Assembly: GCF_910592395.1 (NCBI RefSeq)
Contig: NC_088313.1
Location: 12,478,437 to 12,542,436, forward strand
Direction of reading: 5' to 3'
Source of the DNA: Lineus longissimus
Lineage: Eukaryota; Nemertea; Pilidiophora; Heteronemertea; Lineidae
Length of the DNA: 64,000 nucleotides
Positions 31,847 to 42,608 of this stretch are shown here, piece by piece. The translations under genes were made by a program, and so were the position numbers. The notes under the pieces are model-generated. The model was not told the DNA's origin, made no database searches, and worked only from the letters and a program-made list of their open reading frames with translations. Numbering within the stretch: the stretch's first letter is position 1; each line of letters starts with the position of its first letter.

Positions 31847-34800
31847 GCTGTGGAACCTCAGACTAGGAGACACGGCACGGGACGTGACGTGACCGAACTT
31901 GATTACGATGATGCAGAACAGGATGTGTGTTCGGTATGCGACAACTTCGAGGATGAATCAGATGACGATGAAAACTACTTGTTTGCTATCAATAACAATT
32001 CTAACTCTAGAGTCAAACCTCCAAAATTCATGATAAGAGTTGGCAGCACTCCAATTCAAATGATTGCTGATAGCGCAGCTACTTGCACAGTAGTAGACGA
32101 ACTTACCTACAAAACGAAGCTGTCACGATTTGAGCTGAACAAGGCCAGTGGTGGTATCAATCCTTACAACAGTGAAACCATAAAGCCTATTGGCAAATTC
32201 AAATGCAATCTGTCTTGTAGAAATAGGTTGGTGGCTGATACGGTCTTTGTTTTGCCAGGTGGTTCGGGATGCCTTTTGAGCATCGGGGCAAGTCAAGCTC
32301 TTGGCTTGTTGAAAGTTGCAAAGCACCAAATAAGAAAATTGTCTGAAGTCGAACATGCTAGTGCATCACAGAGTCTTGTTGATAAAATAGTCGGGCAGCA
32401 TCCCGGTTTAATTGATGGAATTGGCAAACAGTGTGGGAAACAGTACAAGCTACATGTAGATGAGTCTGTGAAACCTATATTTCAAAAAGTGAGGAGAATT
32501 CCTTTTCATACCAGAAAGAATGTTGAGAAGGAACTTGACAGGCTTTTAGAAGCTGATGTCATTGAACGGGCAAATGGCCACACCACATGGTCGTCCCGAA
32601 GAAAGACACAGAGGATGTTTGTGTTTGTATCGACATGAAAGTGGCTAATCAAGCAATCATAAGGGAGCGCCACCCATCTCCCACTGTTGATGACATAGTT
32701 GACCATCTACATGGCTACACTGTTTTCAGCAAAATTGATTTGCGCCAAGGTTATCTACAGTTAGAACTCGACCCTGAGTCTCGTGATCTCACTAATTTTG
32801 TCACGCACAAAGGTTTGTTTCGCTCAAAACGCATCAGTTTTGACATTTCAAGTGCGAGCGAGGTTTTTCAACGAGCTATTGAGGGTACAATCAGAGATGT
32901 TAAGGAAGCTTTGAACATATCGGACGATATAATCAGAGGTGGAAAAAACCAAGAAGAGCATGATGCAGCTCTCAAGAAAACTCTTTTGGCTTTAGCTGAG
33001 AATGGGTTCACAATCAATCTGCCCAAGAGTTTATTTGGTGTATCCCAGCTCACATTCTATGATTTGAGTTTTTCAAAGGATGGTGTAAAACCTGATGACT
33101 CTAAGATTGAAGCTCTAAAAAAGATGGCTGCACTAACTTCTGTTCAAGATGTTAGATCTTTGATGGGAATGTTGAATTTCAGTTCTAGATTCGTACCAAA
33201 CTACTCAACTCTTACTGCTTCATTGAGAAAGCTAACTCAGAAGAATGTTACCTTTGAGTGGGGAGAGGAACAGCAAAATGCATGGGACAAACTTGTTGGT
33301 TGTATCAGTAGCAAACCTGTACTCACATATTTTGATGTAAACAAACCAACATTATTTGTAGATGCCTCCCCTGTAGGTCTGTCTGGAATTTTGGTCCAGC
33401 GTGAGGGTAAAACCCCCAAGGTAATTGCCTATGGTAGTCGTTCTTTGACGGAAACAGAGCAGCGTTATTCCCAGTTAGAAAGGGAAGCGTTGGCAGTCGT
33501 GTGGGCATGTGAGCATTTTCATATTTATGTTTATGGAAAGGCCCTGGTTGTGCACACTGATCAACCATTGTTAAGTATTTATGGGAAACCCAGAGCAAAA
33601 TTGCCAATGAGACTGGAAAGGTGGTCCTTACGCCTACAACCATACCAACCAGAGATCAGGTATCAACGTGGTTCAGGTAACCCGGCTGACGATCAGTCAC
33701 GCCATCCCTTACCATTGTCTGAGCTTGACCGTAGAGATGAGAAGCTGTCAGAACAGTATGTGAATTTTGTATGTTTAGAGTCTGTTCCAAAAGCCATGAA
33801 TTATGAAGAAGTGAAAGAAGCAACTGCTAATGACCAAACTTTGAAATTAGTAAGAGAGCTCATTGACAGCAACTGTTGGTATAAACTGAAGAATCCCAAT
33901 AGTTTTGACACGGGTGTTGATTTTGAGAGTTTGAAATCTTTCAAGCATGTGTGTACAGAGTTATGTACTCATTTAGACGGTGTGGTTTTCAGAGGTACAC
34001 GTCTGTCTGTTCTTCCAACCCGTCCTTGGCAAATCGTAAGTGTAGATTTTTATGGTCCTTTACCATCAGGTCATTATTTTCTTGTAACTCGAGACGATTG
34101 CAGTAGATCCCCAGAAGTAGATGTGCTTAGGTCACAATCTGCTGCTGCCACCATCCCTGCTTTAGATAGGTTATTTGCATATAGGGGCATTCCTGAGAAG
34201 CTTCGTAGTGACAATGGCACACCATTTCAAAGTGCTGAGTTCAAAACTTTTGCAAATGAACTAGGTTTCAAGCATAGACGCGTAGCACCATACTGGCCTG
34301 AAGCCAATGGGGGCGTGGAAAGATTCATGAGAAACTTGAAATGTGCCGAGTTGAATGACAAACCTTGGAAGAGAGAATTGAACAAGTTTCTGATGAATTA
34401 TAGGGCAACTCCACATTGTGTGACTGGCATAGCTCCTGCTACTTTGGTAAATGCATATCCAATGAGAACTAAGTTACCTGAGATCACTACTCCAGTTGAT
34501 GATCATGAGTTGCGAGCTAGAGATAGCAATGCTAAGGCTAAAATGAAATCATATGCTGAATCCAGGCGTAACATTAAGCAATCTCACATTAATGAAATGG
34601 CCAGGGCCATTACGCTCACTTCATGTAGAGGAAAGATGGATGAAGAGTATGATATTGTGTCATGTAGTGTTCGGTTTGATGTAGGTCCAACCAATTACAA
34701 TTTCCCCAAAATGGCCAATTTACAGTACATTTGACCTCTGTGACCTTGAAAAGTAGGTCAAATCAAAAAAGACCCGGGTGACACATTGAATGGTTGTTAG

Positions 34801-36063
34801 AATTAGATGTACCTATGATATAAAATTGGTGCCAATCGGGCAAGTAATTAAGGAATAATAGCATTTTGAAGAATTTTGGATTTGGCCCCCTCCTGGAGGC
34901 CAAACGGCAAATCAGATCGAACCAAACTTCGGTACCTAAGATCACCTGACCAATGGGTACATATGTCCTTAACTTGTGATCAATAGTCATTGCGGTTAAG
35001 AAACGTGCCATAGTTACGGCCTGACGGTCAATTTACGCCATTTGACCTCTGTGACCTTGAAAAGTAGGTCAAATTAAAAACATGTGTGACACATACTGTA
35101 CGGTGGTTAGATGTACCCATGATATCAAATTGGTGGCAATCGGGCAAGAAGTTAAGGAATAATTACATTTTTAAGGTTTTTGGATTTTGCCCCCCTGGTC
35201 AAGTGGTGAATCATATTGGACCGAACTTCGGTCCCTGAGATCACCTGACTAAGGGGTATATGTGTACCAAATTTGGGATCAATAGTCATTGCAGTTTAGA
35301 AACGTGCCATAGTTACATCCTAACGGCCAATTTACGCCATTTGACCTCTGTGACCTTGAAAAGTAAATCAAATCAAAAACCCGTATGATATGTGATGTAT
35401 CCTTGCCAGGAGTACCTACCATAAAAGTTTTATTGAAAACGGATCATTAATAGGAGACATATCACACTTTTTATGTTTTCAGTTTTGGCCCCCTGGTGGC
35501 CAAGTCATGAACCAGACCGGACCGAAATTCAGTGTCAGAGTACCTCTGACCTAGGAGGTCATGTGTACAAAGTTTCAAGTTCATAGCACAAGCGGTTAAG
35601 AAACGTGCCACACAGGATACGGTCGACGACGACGACGACGGACACAGGGCTATCGTATAGTCTATAGACTCCCCTATAACGGTGAGCCAAAGAGGGCGAT
35701 AAGGTTCTTATGAAGAATGTTACGAAGCAAGGCAAGTTGATGCCAAAATTTCATGCTGAACCTTTTGAGGTCATTGAAAAAAAGAGGTTCAATGGTTATT
35801 TTGCAAAGCGAGGCAATGAAGTGAAGGCGAGAAATAGTAGTCATTTCAAACCAATTTTGTATAAGGAAGAACCATTGTTAGAGTTTGAGTGTGATAAGAA
35901 TCAATGTGATATTATTTCAGATCCTGTGACTGTCTCAGAGCCTAGTGTTCCACAGTCACAACCAGAGTCTTCAGTTCAGACTCCTGAAATTCGTCGTTCA
36001 TCAAGACAGAGTGTCTTATCTGGTAAATATGCTGATTATGTCCTTGACATTGGAAAGCGTTAA
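31817..36063 (+). pseudogene. Gypsy pol: protease, RT, RNase H, integrase, split by R1
   Basis: The protease site reads MIADSAATCTVVDE (DSA in place of the usual DTGA/DSGA) near 32062. RT begins at about 32587 after a frame change, with FSKIDLRQGYLQLEL and the catalytic box as NISDDIIRGG. RNase H has LFVDASPVGLSGIL. Integrase keeps D, D and E in VDFYGPLPSG, LRSDNGTPF and ANGGVERFM. The zinc-binding H2C2 segment that should precede it is missing: FRGTRLSVLP jumps to TRPWQIVSVDF. The C-terminal part is displaced by the R1 insertion and resumes at about 35695 (LMKNVTKQGKLMPKFHAEPF). It ends at 36063. Confidence 0.9.
34610..35694 (+). repeat. R1 dispersed repeat inserted in Gypsy pol
   Basis: The unit TTTGACCTCTGTGACCTTGA plus AAAGTAGGTCAAAT recurs three times (near 34729, 35039 and 35339), each followed by related blocks (TTGGATTTTGCCCCCCTGG, ACCGAACTTCGGT, AAGAAACGTGCCA). 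The copy ends in GACGACGACGACGGACACAG, then TATAGACTCCCC and GGTGAGCCAAA. Related copies are at 36544, 42050 and, inverted, 60346. No protein is encoded. It behaves as a MITE or SINE-like dispersed family. The exact left end is uncertain. Confidence 0.75.
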
Positions 36064-36407
36064 GATCTTTTGGTGAATCATTTCTTCGGACATTTCTATT
36101 TTGTCAAGTGAATTGGAAAGTCTTTGTCTTTGAATGTTCCAGTTCTTGTCATTTGTTGGAACTTGTATTGTGTTGAAATACTAGGTTTTTTTTGTTTGAT
36201 GGTACATTATACTGTTGAGTACCCACTTGATGAGATTCACATGTTCTGATGTCACAACATGGTTTTTATGTAATTTGCTGAACTGAATTACTACAGGTCT
36301 TGGTTTTAATGAAAATTGATTACTTTAGAACAGTTGAATATTTTCAAAAGAACAACTTAGTATTGAGCTTTAGTAGTCGGATGTACCTTTCTGAAAAAGG
36401 GGGGTGA

Positions 36408-36538
36408 TGTAGTAAAGTTGATTCATTTATTGTAATGTCTTCTGCTATTCGCCAATCCAAATGTTCTGTGTGATTTCTCTTTGTGGAATAAAGGACTTCC
36501 GGTTTTGTAAATATCATGCGTTATTCCGCATCATTTCA
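36408..36538 (+). repeat. Gypsy 3' LTR
   Basis: 131 bp, TGTAGTAAAG to CATCATTTCA, preceded by the polypurine tract and followed by the GAACA target copy. Confidence 0.9.
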
Positions 36539-36543
36539 GAACA

Positions 36544-36975
36544 GAGGGTCCCCAGATACATGCCCACACAAGTTTAGAACCTTCTACCTCAAATAGAAAC
36601 GAAACGTGCCACCTATCGGTGATTTAGTGATCTTTAACCTCTCTGACCTTGAAAAGTAGGTCAAATCGAAAACCCGTATGATATGTGATGTATCCTTGCT
36701 AGGAGTACCTATATGTACCAAAAAATTTCATGAGAATCCGACCAAAATCACTGGTCCTATTGCATGTTTTAAGTTTTTGCATTACGCCCCCTGATGGCCA
36801 AACCAAGAATAATTTTGGGACGAAATTTGGTGTGAACTCCCCAAGGGCCCCAGGGTACATGTGTACCAAGTTTTAAGTCCAGACCTCAAGCGGTTACAAA
36901 ACGTGCCGCTCTAATATACGACGACGACGGACGCCACATCATCGCATAGGCTCACAGGGTTAGCTCACAGGGTTA
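36544..36975 (+). repeat. R1 dispersed repeat, right piece
   Basis: Continues the R1 copy broken at 30727: AGAGGGTCCCCAGATACATG, TCTGACCTTGAAAAGTAGGT and AAACGTGCCGCTC, and ends with an ACGACGACGACGG run and ATCGCATAGGCTCAC. It lies just downstream of the GEMIN4-like gene's stop codon. Confidence 0.75.
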
Positions 36976-37040
36976 TTTTCCGATCTTCCACATCGGCTAC
37001 TTAATCCAATGTCAACAGTATTACTCAGTTCAATAAACCA

Positions 37041-40000
37041 TCAGGCATAAAGTTTCAGAAACATTTTCAGTTTCTTAATCAGAATCTTAGCATCGTCTCT
37101 TTCCCCCGACATCTGAAGGACGCTAAACACAGGATTCAACTTTGTTTCCACCTCATCTTTGGCTGTCGATTGCGTAAATTGTGTTTGGATTAGCTGTAGC
37201 GTATTCAAGGCAACCACGACGAGAGGATCAGATACTTGAGAGGGCAGCAGGTACAACACCAAACACACATGGCTTAACATTGCGCACAGAGTTTCTATCT
37301 CATCACAGCAGCCCTCAGTCAACTCCTGTAATAAAAAGAGAATACAGTAGAACCTTCCTTAGCGGACACCTCCCTACTAAGGACACCCTCTCTATTAAAG
37401 GCCATATATCAAGGTTTTTTGCCATTTTCTGCTGTAAGACGATTTCAAAAGTGTACACTTTATACAATACACTTTATACAATACAGAAAACCAAATGCAA
37501 TTAGCTCCATCCATTTTGAAGATATAGCCAATTATGTGTTTGACAACTTGATTACCTAATCAGGCTAGCAACTGGCTTGTTAGAGCCAGGCGGCGGGTTC
37601 AGCAAAAGTTGTGATGTAGATCAGGTTATCTGTACATGTCATGCAATCATAAAAGCAGGAGGGCCTTAATTAATTATGCACACCTGGAAGTAATGTGTTT
37701 CATTCACTATGGTGTATTGTGTGGCTCCGAATTGTGTCAAGGATAGCACAAAGAACAATCGAATGACGGATGGGACCCATTTTCATGAATTTCCAAAGCC
37801 AGTTGAACGAGAGAGGAGGAAGCTGTGGATTCGGAAGTGCAAACGTTTGGAGTGTTGGAAGCCTGGGCCTTCGGCCAAACTTTGCAGTGATCACTTTATC
37901 GATACGGATTATCACATGAAGCCGGATATCTGCATCCAACTGAATATTAAATGCCACTTGTTAAAAACAGCTGTTCCAACCATGTCAATTGCATTTAATG
38001 CCCAAGGCTGCTGAGGTCGGTTGTTATACATAATGTGTAGGCCCTATTGGGGCCCGTGATACCGCAGTGTCTTCTTGTGTTCCAGCCATAGCAAGGTAAC
38101 AGCGACACAGATCAGTGTCAGTGACAGCCACTGTCAATGACAGATTTTTGTCATCTGACATCTAGGCCTATCTAACGTTGCACGGCATTATATCGTCACG
38201 TCAAGATGATTGTGCATAATACCGTCACTTTTCAATAGTAGTTCAGCGTCATGACATAACTGGCGATACAACACAGACGAGGCGAAACAATATTGTGCAA
38301 CATTAGTCTGTTCAAAAATCATACATGTTATGCATCTGCAACCGTCTATCAATGTCTTCTTTGCTATATCGGCAGGTCTGCCATGCAAATTGATTAACCA
38401 CAAATTCTAATCACTTTCGTCCGAATGATCACTCTCATTATGATCTAGTGATATTAATGGCTCGAACATGTACGGCTCAACGTTTAAATATCCTTCTGTA
38501 TCGACCAAAACATCCTCAAATTCACTGCTCTCACTCTCTGAACTGTATGCGGAAGCCATCTTGCTTTGTTCTGACTGACCTGATCTACGTCATCAAAAAA
38601 TCCCTAGCGGCCACATGTGGAACTAATCTAAAGTTGTGTGTGGTGGGAAATTCAAATAGTTTAAAATTGAAAATTGAAATAACTAAATAATGACTTTATT
38701 ATTAGAATTTTTTTATTGTCTGGGATCTTGTTTTTTTAACCCTCAACATATTTCATGAGTATCAAGCATGTTTTCAAACCTTGATATATGGCCTTTAAGG
38801 ACACTAGTTTTGGTCCCAAATAGGTCATTTACATTCATTTTGACCTCTCTAATCAGGACACCTCTCTATTAAGGACAGCACTTGTCAGTCCCGAGGGTGT
38901 CCTTAATAGAGAGGTTCTACTGTAGATGTTTTAATCTGCATACCGAGGTACATTTATATATATACATGTAGTTAATCCCTGAAAGTAAAGGCCCTATCCA
39001 TTCGTTCAAATATTTGAAAATTGAACCCAAATGTTAAAATCTCCACATCTGTAAATATGCCGTTGTGTTAACAGCTTTTTTCATACGAATACTAACAATA
39101 CCAATTTTCAGCAAACTTGCATGCATATTTAACAAGTATAAGTGAGACTTTTTAATCCATACTTAACTGACTTGATTATAACTGCACTACGGCATTGTGT
39201 ATTTCATTAGGCGTGACATGAACAACAGGCAAACTTTACTTTACTTACCTTTATAGAGACAGCATAACACTTTGCCACATGGTTCATCATGGAGGGTTTG
39301 TACGTCACGTCTTGGAGCGATGATGTCACGACCTGCACCACATCGAGGAGGACACTGGAGACCACGAGCGAACTTGAAACACGCTCATCCAGGTAGTCGG
39401 GATGGACTAGCAGCCGGTTGTCATAGAAACGCTGCAGTACCATGGCACACCTGGCCCATTCTTGGGAAAGGTGATGCGGCAGGATTTTCGAGAGCACGAG
39501 AATAAGTTCAGAGTAGTCGATCCCCCTACCCTTTGGATAATCAAAGGCCTGAATTCCTTGTGCGTTCATTGACATCAAAAACTGGATTAACCTTTGCAAC
39601 TGAGACAGCCTCTCTGCTGGGCAGAGTCCGGGATGTTTACAAAGTTCCTTTGGTGGAGTCAAGACTTTAGATGTCGAGAGGCAACTGTTCATGAGGTACT
39701 TCACAGAATCGCAATGATCTGAAATGGCTTGTTCGAGCCATTTTCTCTCAGAATCTAACAAGACGAAATCAGGTGATCCAACAATTTTCACCAAGCAGTT
39801 CAGGACATTGTCCTTTGCTTCAACCAGTTCTACACCACTTCTATCACCTCCCCAGAGCACACAACAGTAGTCCAATATATCTGCCAGGCACACCAGTAAC
39901 GGCACACGCTCCTCATCACCCGGAAACTTGGAGCTTTTTGACCCAACATCAATGAGATGCAGCAAAATTTCCATAACAAATGGAAACGGCAAGCCAGACA

Positions 40001-41930
40001 GAGATTTGATTTTTTCAACGTTCACCAAAGGCAGGACGACGTCTACTCCAAAATCTCTCCCACAAAACACTGAATTTCCTTTGGACAAAAGTATGTGCGA
40101 AATAAACTGGATGAGATTTTTCTGCTGTTTCTCTGGCAGTGTTTTCTGCATTGCATTTTTTATTTCACTGGTCAGAAGATTGTCGTATTTGCAAACAGAT
40201 GGTAGCGACTTAAACAACTCCGCTATCACTTTGCCTTGCCCAGAATGTTCGATACCATTCTCGACAGCAAATCTGACGAACTCCTCAGGGTTGCCAAGTG
40301 CTAACCAAGCAGCCTCAGACTGAGAGAGAACTTTAGAAGACAACTTGTTGAAAACCAAGGTTGCCGCGTTGTGGAATTCAGAATGTTCCCCAATGTATAT
40401 TTTATGTTCCAGGGCATAATGAATCAAATCATCTTTCTTTGCGACTGATAGTTTGCAGAATAGTTGACGACAGACGGTTCTCACTCTTTCACTCAAATCA
40501 TGATTCAGCACGGCCAGGGCAACATACTCATGAAGAAGTGTCTTCAAATCCTCAGCATTCCCCAGCAAGTGGCAGTGTTTTTCAAGAATGTCAACCCATC
40601 TTGGATCAGTTTTCAGAGCCCTGTCATTGACTTTGATCAAGTCCATCATAACTGTCTTACAATGGGGCAGTTTATTATCCAGAATGAGGGAAACATTGGT
40701 CAAAAGATCACACTTCCTATAAATAGCTTCAGTTTCTTTCACAAGGATGCTACTCCAAGATTTGTGCAGTCCTTCCAGACCCGTTGCCAGGTTCTCCCCA
40801 CCCTTGAGAGTACTGTTTGAAAGCCCTTCCACATTTCTGAACACCCAAACCAAAGTCTTCAGCATGACCGCCACAGTGTATAGATTCGCATGACCAGGAA
40901 TACCGTCACAAACTGTCCGCATATTTTCCAAGCTGAGCTGCAAATTTCCAACGTCGGCAAACAATGCTTCACTCTTCTCAAACAAGACTGTGAGGAATGT
41001 CACCTGTCTATTATTCAGCTGATCGTTGTTTATGACGGGAACCTCCGCATCCCAACCATAATGGAGACGCTGTATGCCAGTGTATACCGCATCAGTCCTG
41101 TGTTCAGTCTCAAGCAACTTCTCACCCTTGCCAAGAGCACACTTTTCCAACAAACAGCAAAGACTGAGATAAACCTGTAACGTATTAAGCTGGTCTGTTT
41201 TTACCAGTGCTGTTAGGATTTTCTCCAGACTGGCTTGGAGATCAGCAAGGAGTACCTCTGACGTCGGTCCTAGATATGCATTGGGAAGCAATGGATGAAT
41301 AGCTCGGCACAATCTAGGCACGTTTGTTGTGTCAAGGTCACTGGACAGGTGTTGGATGAAATCACAACGCATACTGGTTAAAGCGGCAGTTTCAGGGAAG
41401 CTGGTTAGGACCTGCAAGAAGTAAAACAAATTCATAAATAACTACAGTCCATCTCTAAGTGTTTTTTTTCTGCATCATTTGGGGCTCTGGAGCGTGTACT
41501 ATTTATCATGACTTCTATGACGTTTGTTTTTTATTGATCTTTGCCTCACTACCAAATAGGATTGTCACATTTCAGTTACCATGGTAACAACAAACTTTTG
41601 TGTATGTACTTGTGTGTATTTTGACTCTCAAGGGTGCTTATATACCTTGACAAAACTTCGTTCCAGATGACAAGCACTCGTGAGCTCAAAGAGGAACGTA
41701 TTTTTCATTTCGGGAAAGACGCCGACAAATGGATTCTTCTCTGTGTCATCTTCGAGCGAAAGACATTGTGTCAATAGGCAGGTCACAATTCTCTGTTGAA
41801 TCTCTTCCCTCTCTCCAGTAGCATTTTCCCCCTGACATCCGTCGAGAAGCTCCATTATCGTCTCTCTCAAGGTGAGGATGGGAAGTTCATTGGAATTCTT
41901 GACATCGTAAGCCTTAAGACCGCCAGGCCA
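37041..41930 (-). CDS. GEMIN4: GEMIN4-like protein (SMN complex), 5' exon not found
   Basis: Three coding exons on the minus strand: 41930-41646, 41411-39249 and 37325-37041, with GT-AG junctions and compatible phase; stop at 37041. Together they give about 910 residues. Segments align with my recollection of vertebrate gem-associated protein 4: PEMKNTFLFELTSACHLE, LPHHLSQEWARCAMVLQRFY followed by DNRLLVHPDYLDE, and the C-terminal LSHVCLVLYLLPSQVSDPLV. GEMIN4 is a helical-repeat subunit of the SMN complex that assembles snRNPs. The vertebrate protein is about 1060 residues, and the roughly 65 N-terminal residues expected upstream of WPGGLKAYDV were not located. The large single exon also fits. 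The last intron (37326-39248) holds a MITE with a Kolobok-like element inside. Confidence 0.85.
37399..38794 (+). mobile_element. Kolobok-like element, TTAA target, THAP remnant
   Basis: TIR AGGCCATATATCAAGG at 37399 and its inverse ending at 38794, flanked by TTAA (37395-37398 and 38795-38798). TTAA targets, a TIR beginning with two purines and G, and a THAP domain are all features of the Kolobok superfamily. The 1396-bp body encodes only the THAP segment, so it is non-autonomous. It is nested in the M1 MITE. Confidence 0.82.
37709..38014 (+). CDS. THAP zinc-finger domain remnant
   Basis: The 101-aa frame starts VYCVAPNCVKDS and has HFHEFPKPVERERRKLWIRK, W and P residues and KLCSDHF. These are the C2CH ligands and the conserved Pro/Phe pattern of a THAP domain. 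Sequence after residue 85 has no match. THAP domains bind DNA in P-element and Kolobok transposases and in animal regulators. Its position between TTAA-flanked TIRs makes a transposon origin more likely than a host gene. No catalytic domain follows. Confidence 0.85.
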   Translation: MVYCVAPNCVKDSTKNNRMTDGTHFHEFPKPVERERRKLWIRKCKRLECWKPGPSAKLCSDHFIDTDYHMKPDICIQLNIKCHLLKTAVPTMSIAFNAQGC

Positions 41931-42049
41931 CTGAAACATGTGAAATACAAAGAGAAAATGATATGACTGACTCACTAAACTGCCATATGGTATTTCGTAC
42001 TGAAAATGCATGCCCTGAAATGAGTTTTTAATGAAAAGGCCAGCGGCCA

Positions 42050-42297
42050 TTGTGCTCACCGTAAAAATATCTAGTAGATAAGTACGACATGTGATGTATC
42101 GTTTCTTGTAGTACCTAGCCCCCGGTGGCCAAGTCAAGAATTAGATTGTAGACCGAAATTCGATGTCTGAGGTCATCTGACCAAGAGAGAAGCTACTTTT
42201 TAACATACAACATCAACATCAAAGAGGATACACTATTACAGATGACGACGACGGACACTGCGGTATTGTATAGACTCCCCTACAGTGAGCCAAAAAG
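42050..42297 (+). repeat. R1 fragment upstream of GEMIN4 exons
   Basis: GTGATGTATCGTTTCTTGTAG, CCGAAATTCGATGTCTGAGG, GACGACGACGGACACTG and TATAGACTCCCCTACAGTGA plus GCCAAA match the right end of R1. Only the 3' part is present. Confidence 0.7.
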
Positions 42298-42608
42298 GAA
42301 TTGTACAGATCATAAGCACTTCCTAAGACATGTTTCCCATTATTCCTGCTTCTGTAAGCAACATCAGTCACTATTTGTAAACCAAGCAATATGTCCGGAG
42401 AAGTGCTTGCCCTTGCTCAACAAAGAAAGATACACACAGTACTAAGTTATGCGACAATAATCAGATTAATTTTTTTTCAATACAATATGTCCTTCCTTTC
42501 TCACTCTTGCACTCTCTTGACACTTCACAGTGGGCAAACTCCCAGGATTGAAGAACTAGCTCCAATGCTGTAGGTGGCACTGGCACTGAGCATGAAAATT
42601 TAAACTAA

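Larger units (their letters stand above)
30728..36538 (+). mobile_element. Ty3/Gypsy retrotransposon with LTR pair
   Basis: LTRs at 30728-30858 and 36408-36538 are both 131 bp with 8 differences. They are flanked by GAATA (30723-30727) and GAACA (36539-36543), a 5-bp duplication with one mismatch. A polypurine tract (GAAAAAGGGGGGTGA) precedes the 3' LTR, and TTTGGCGACGATTCAGG follows the 5' LTR as a candidate primer site. Gag and pol carry stops, a deletion and an R1 insertion, so it is an older, dead element. Confidence 0.93.
37345..38922 (+). mobile_element. MITE of the M1 family, in GEMIN4 last intron
   Basis: TIR CAGTAGAACCTTCCTTAGCGGACACCTC at the left and the inverse of CAGTAGAACCTCTCTATTAA at the right, with TA on both sides (37343-37344 and 38923-38924). 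Its own sequence is only about 180 bp; the rest is a Kolobok-like insertion. The left end lies 19 bp upstream of the splice acceptor of the last GEMIN4 exon. Confidence 0.85.

Noticed and set aside
39272-41180. Plus-strand ORFs opposite the GEMIN4-like exon
   Set aside because: Shadows of the 721-codon minus-strand exon.
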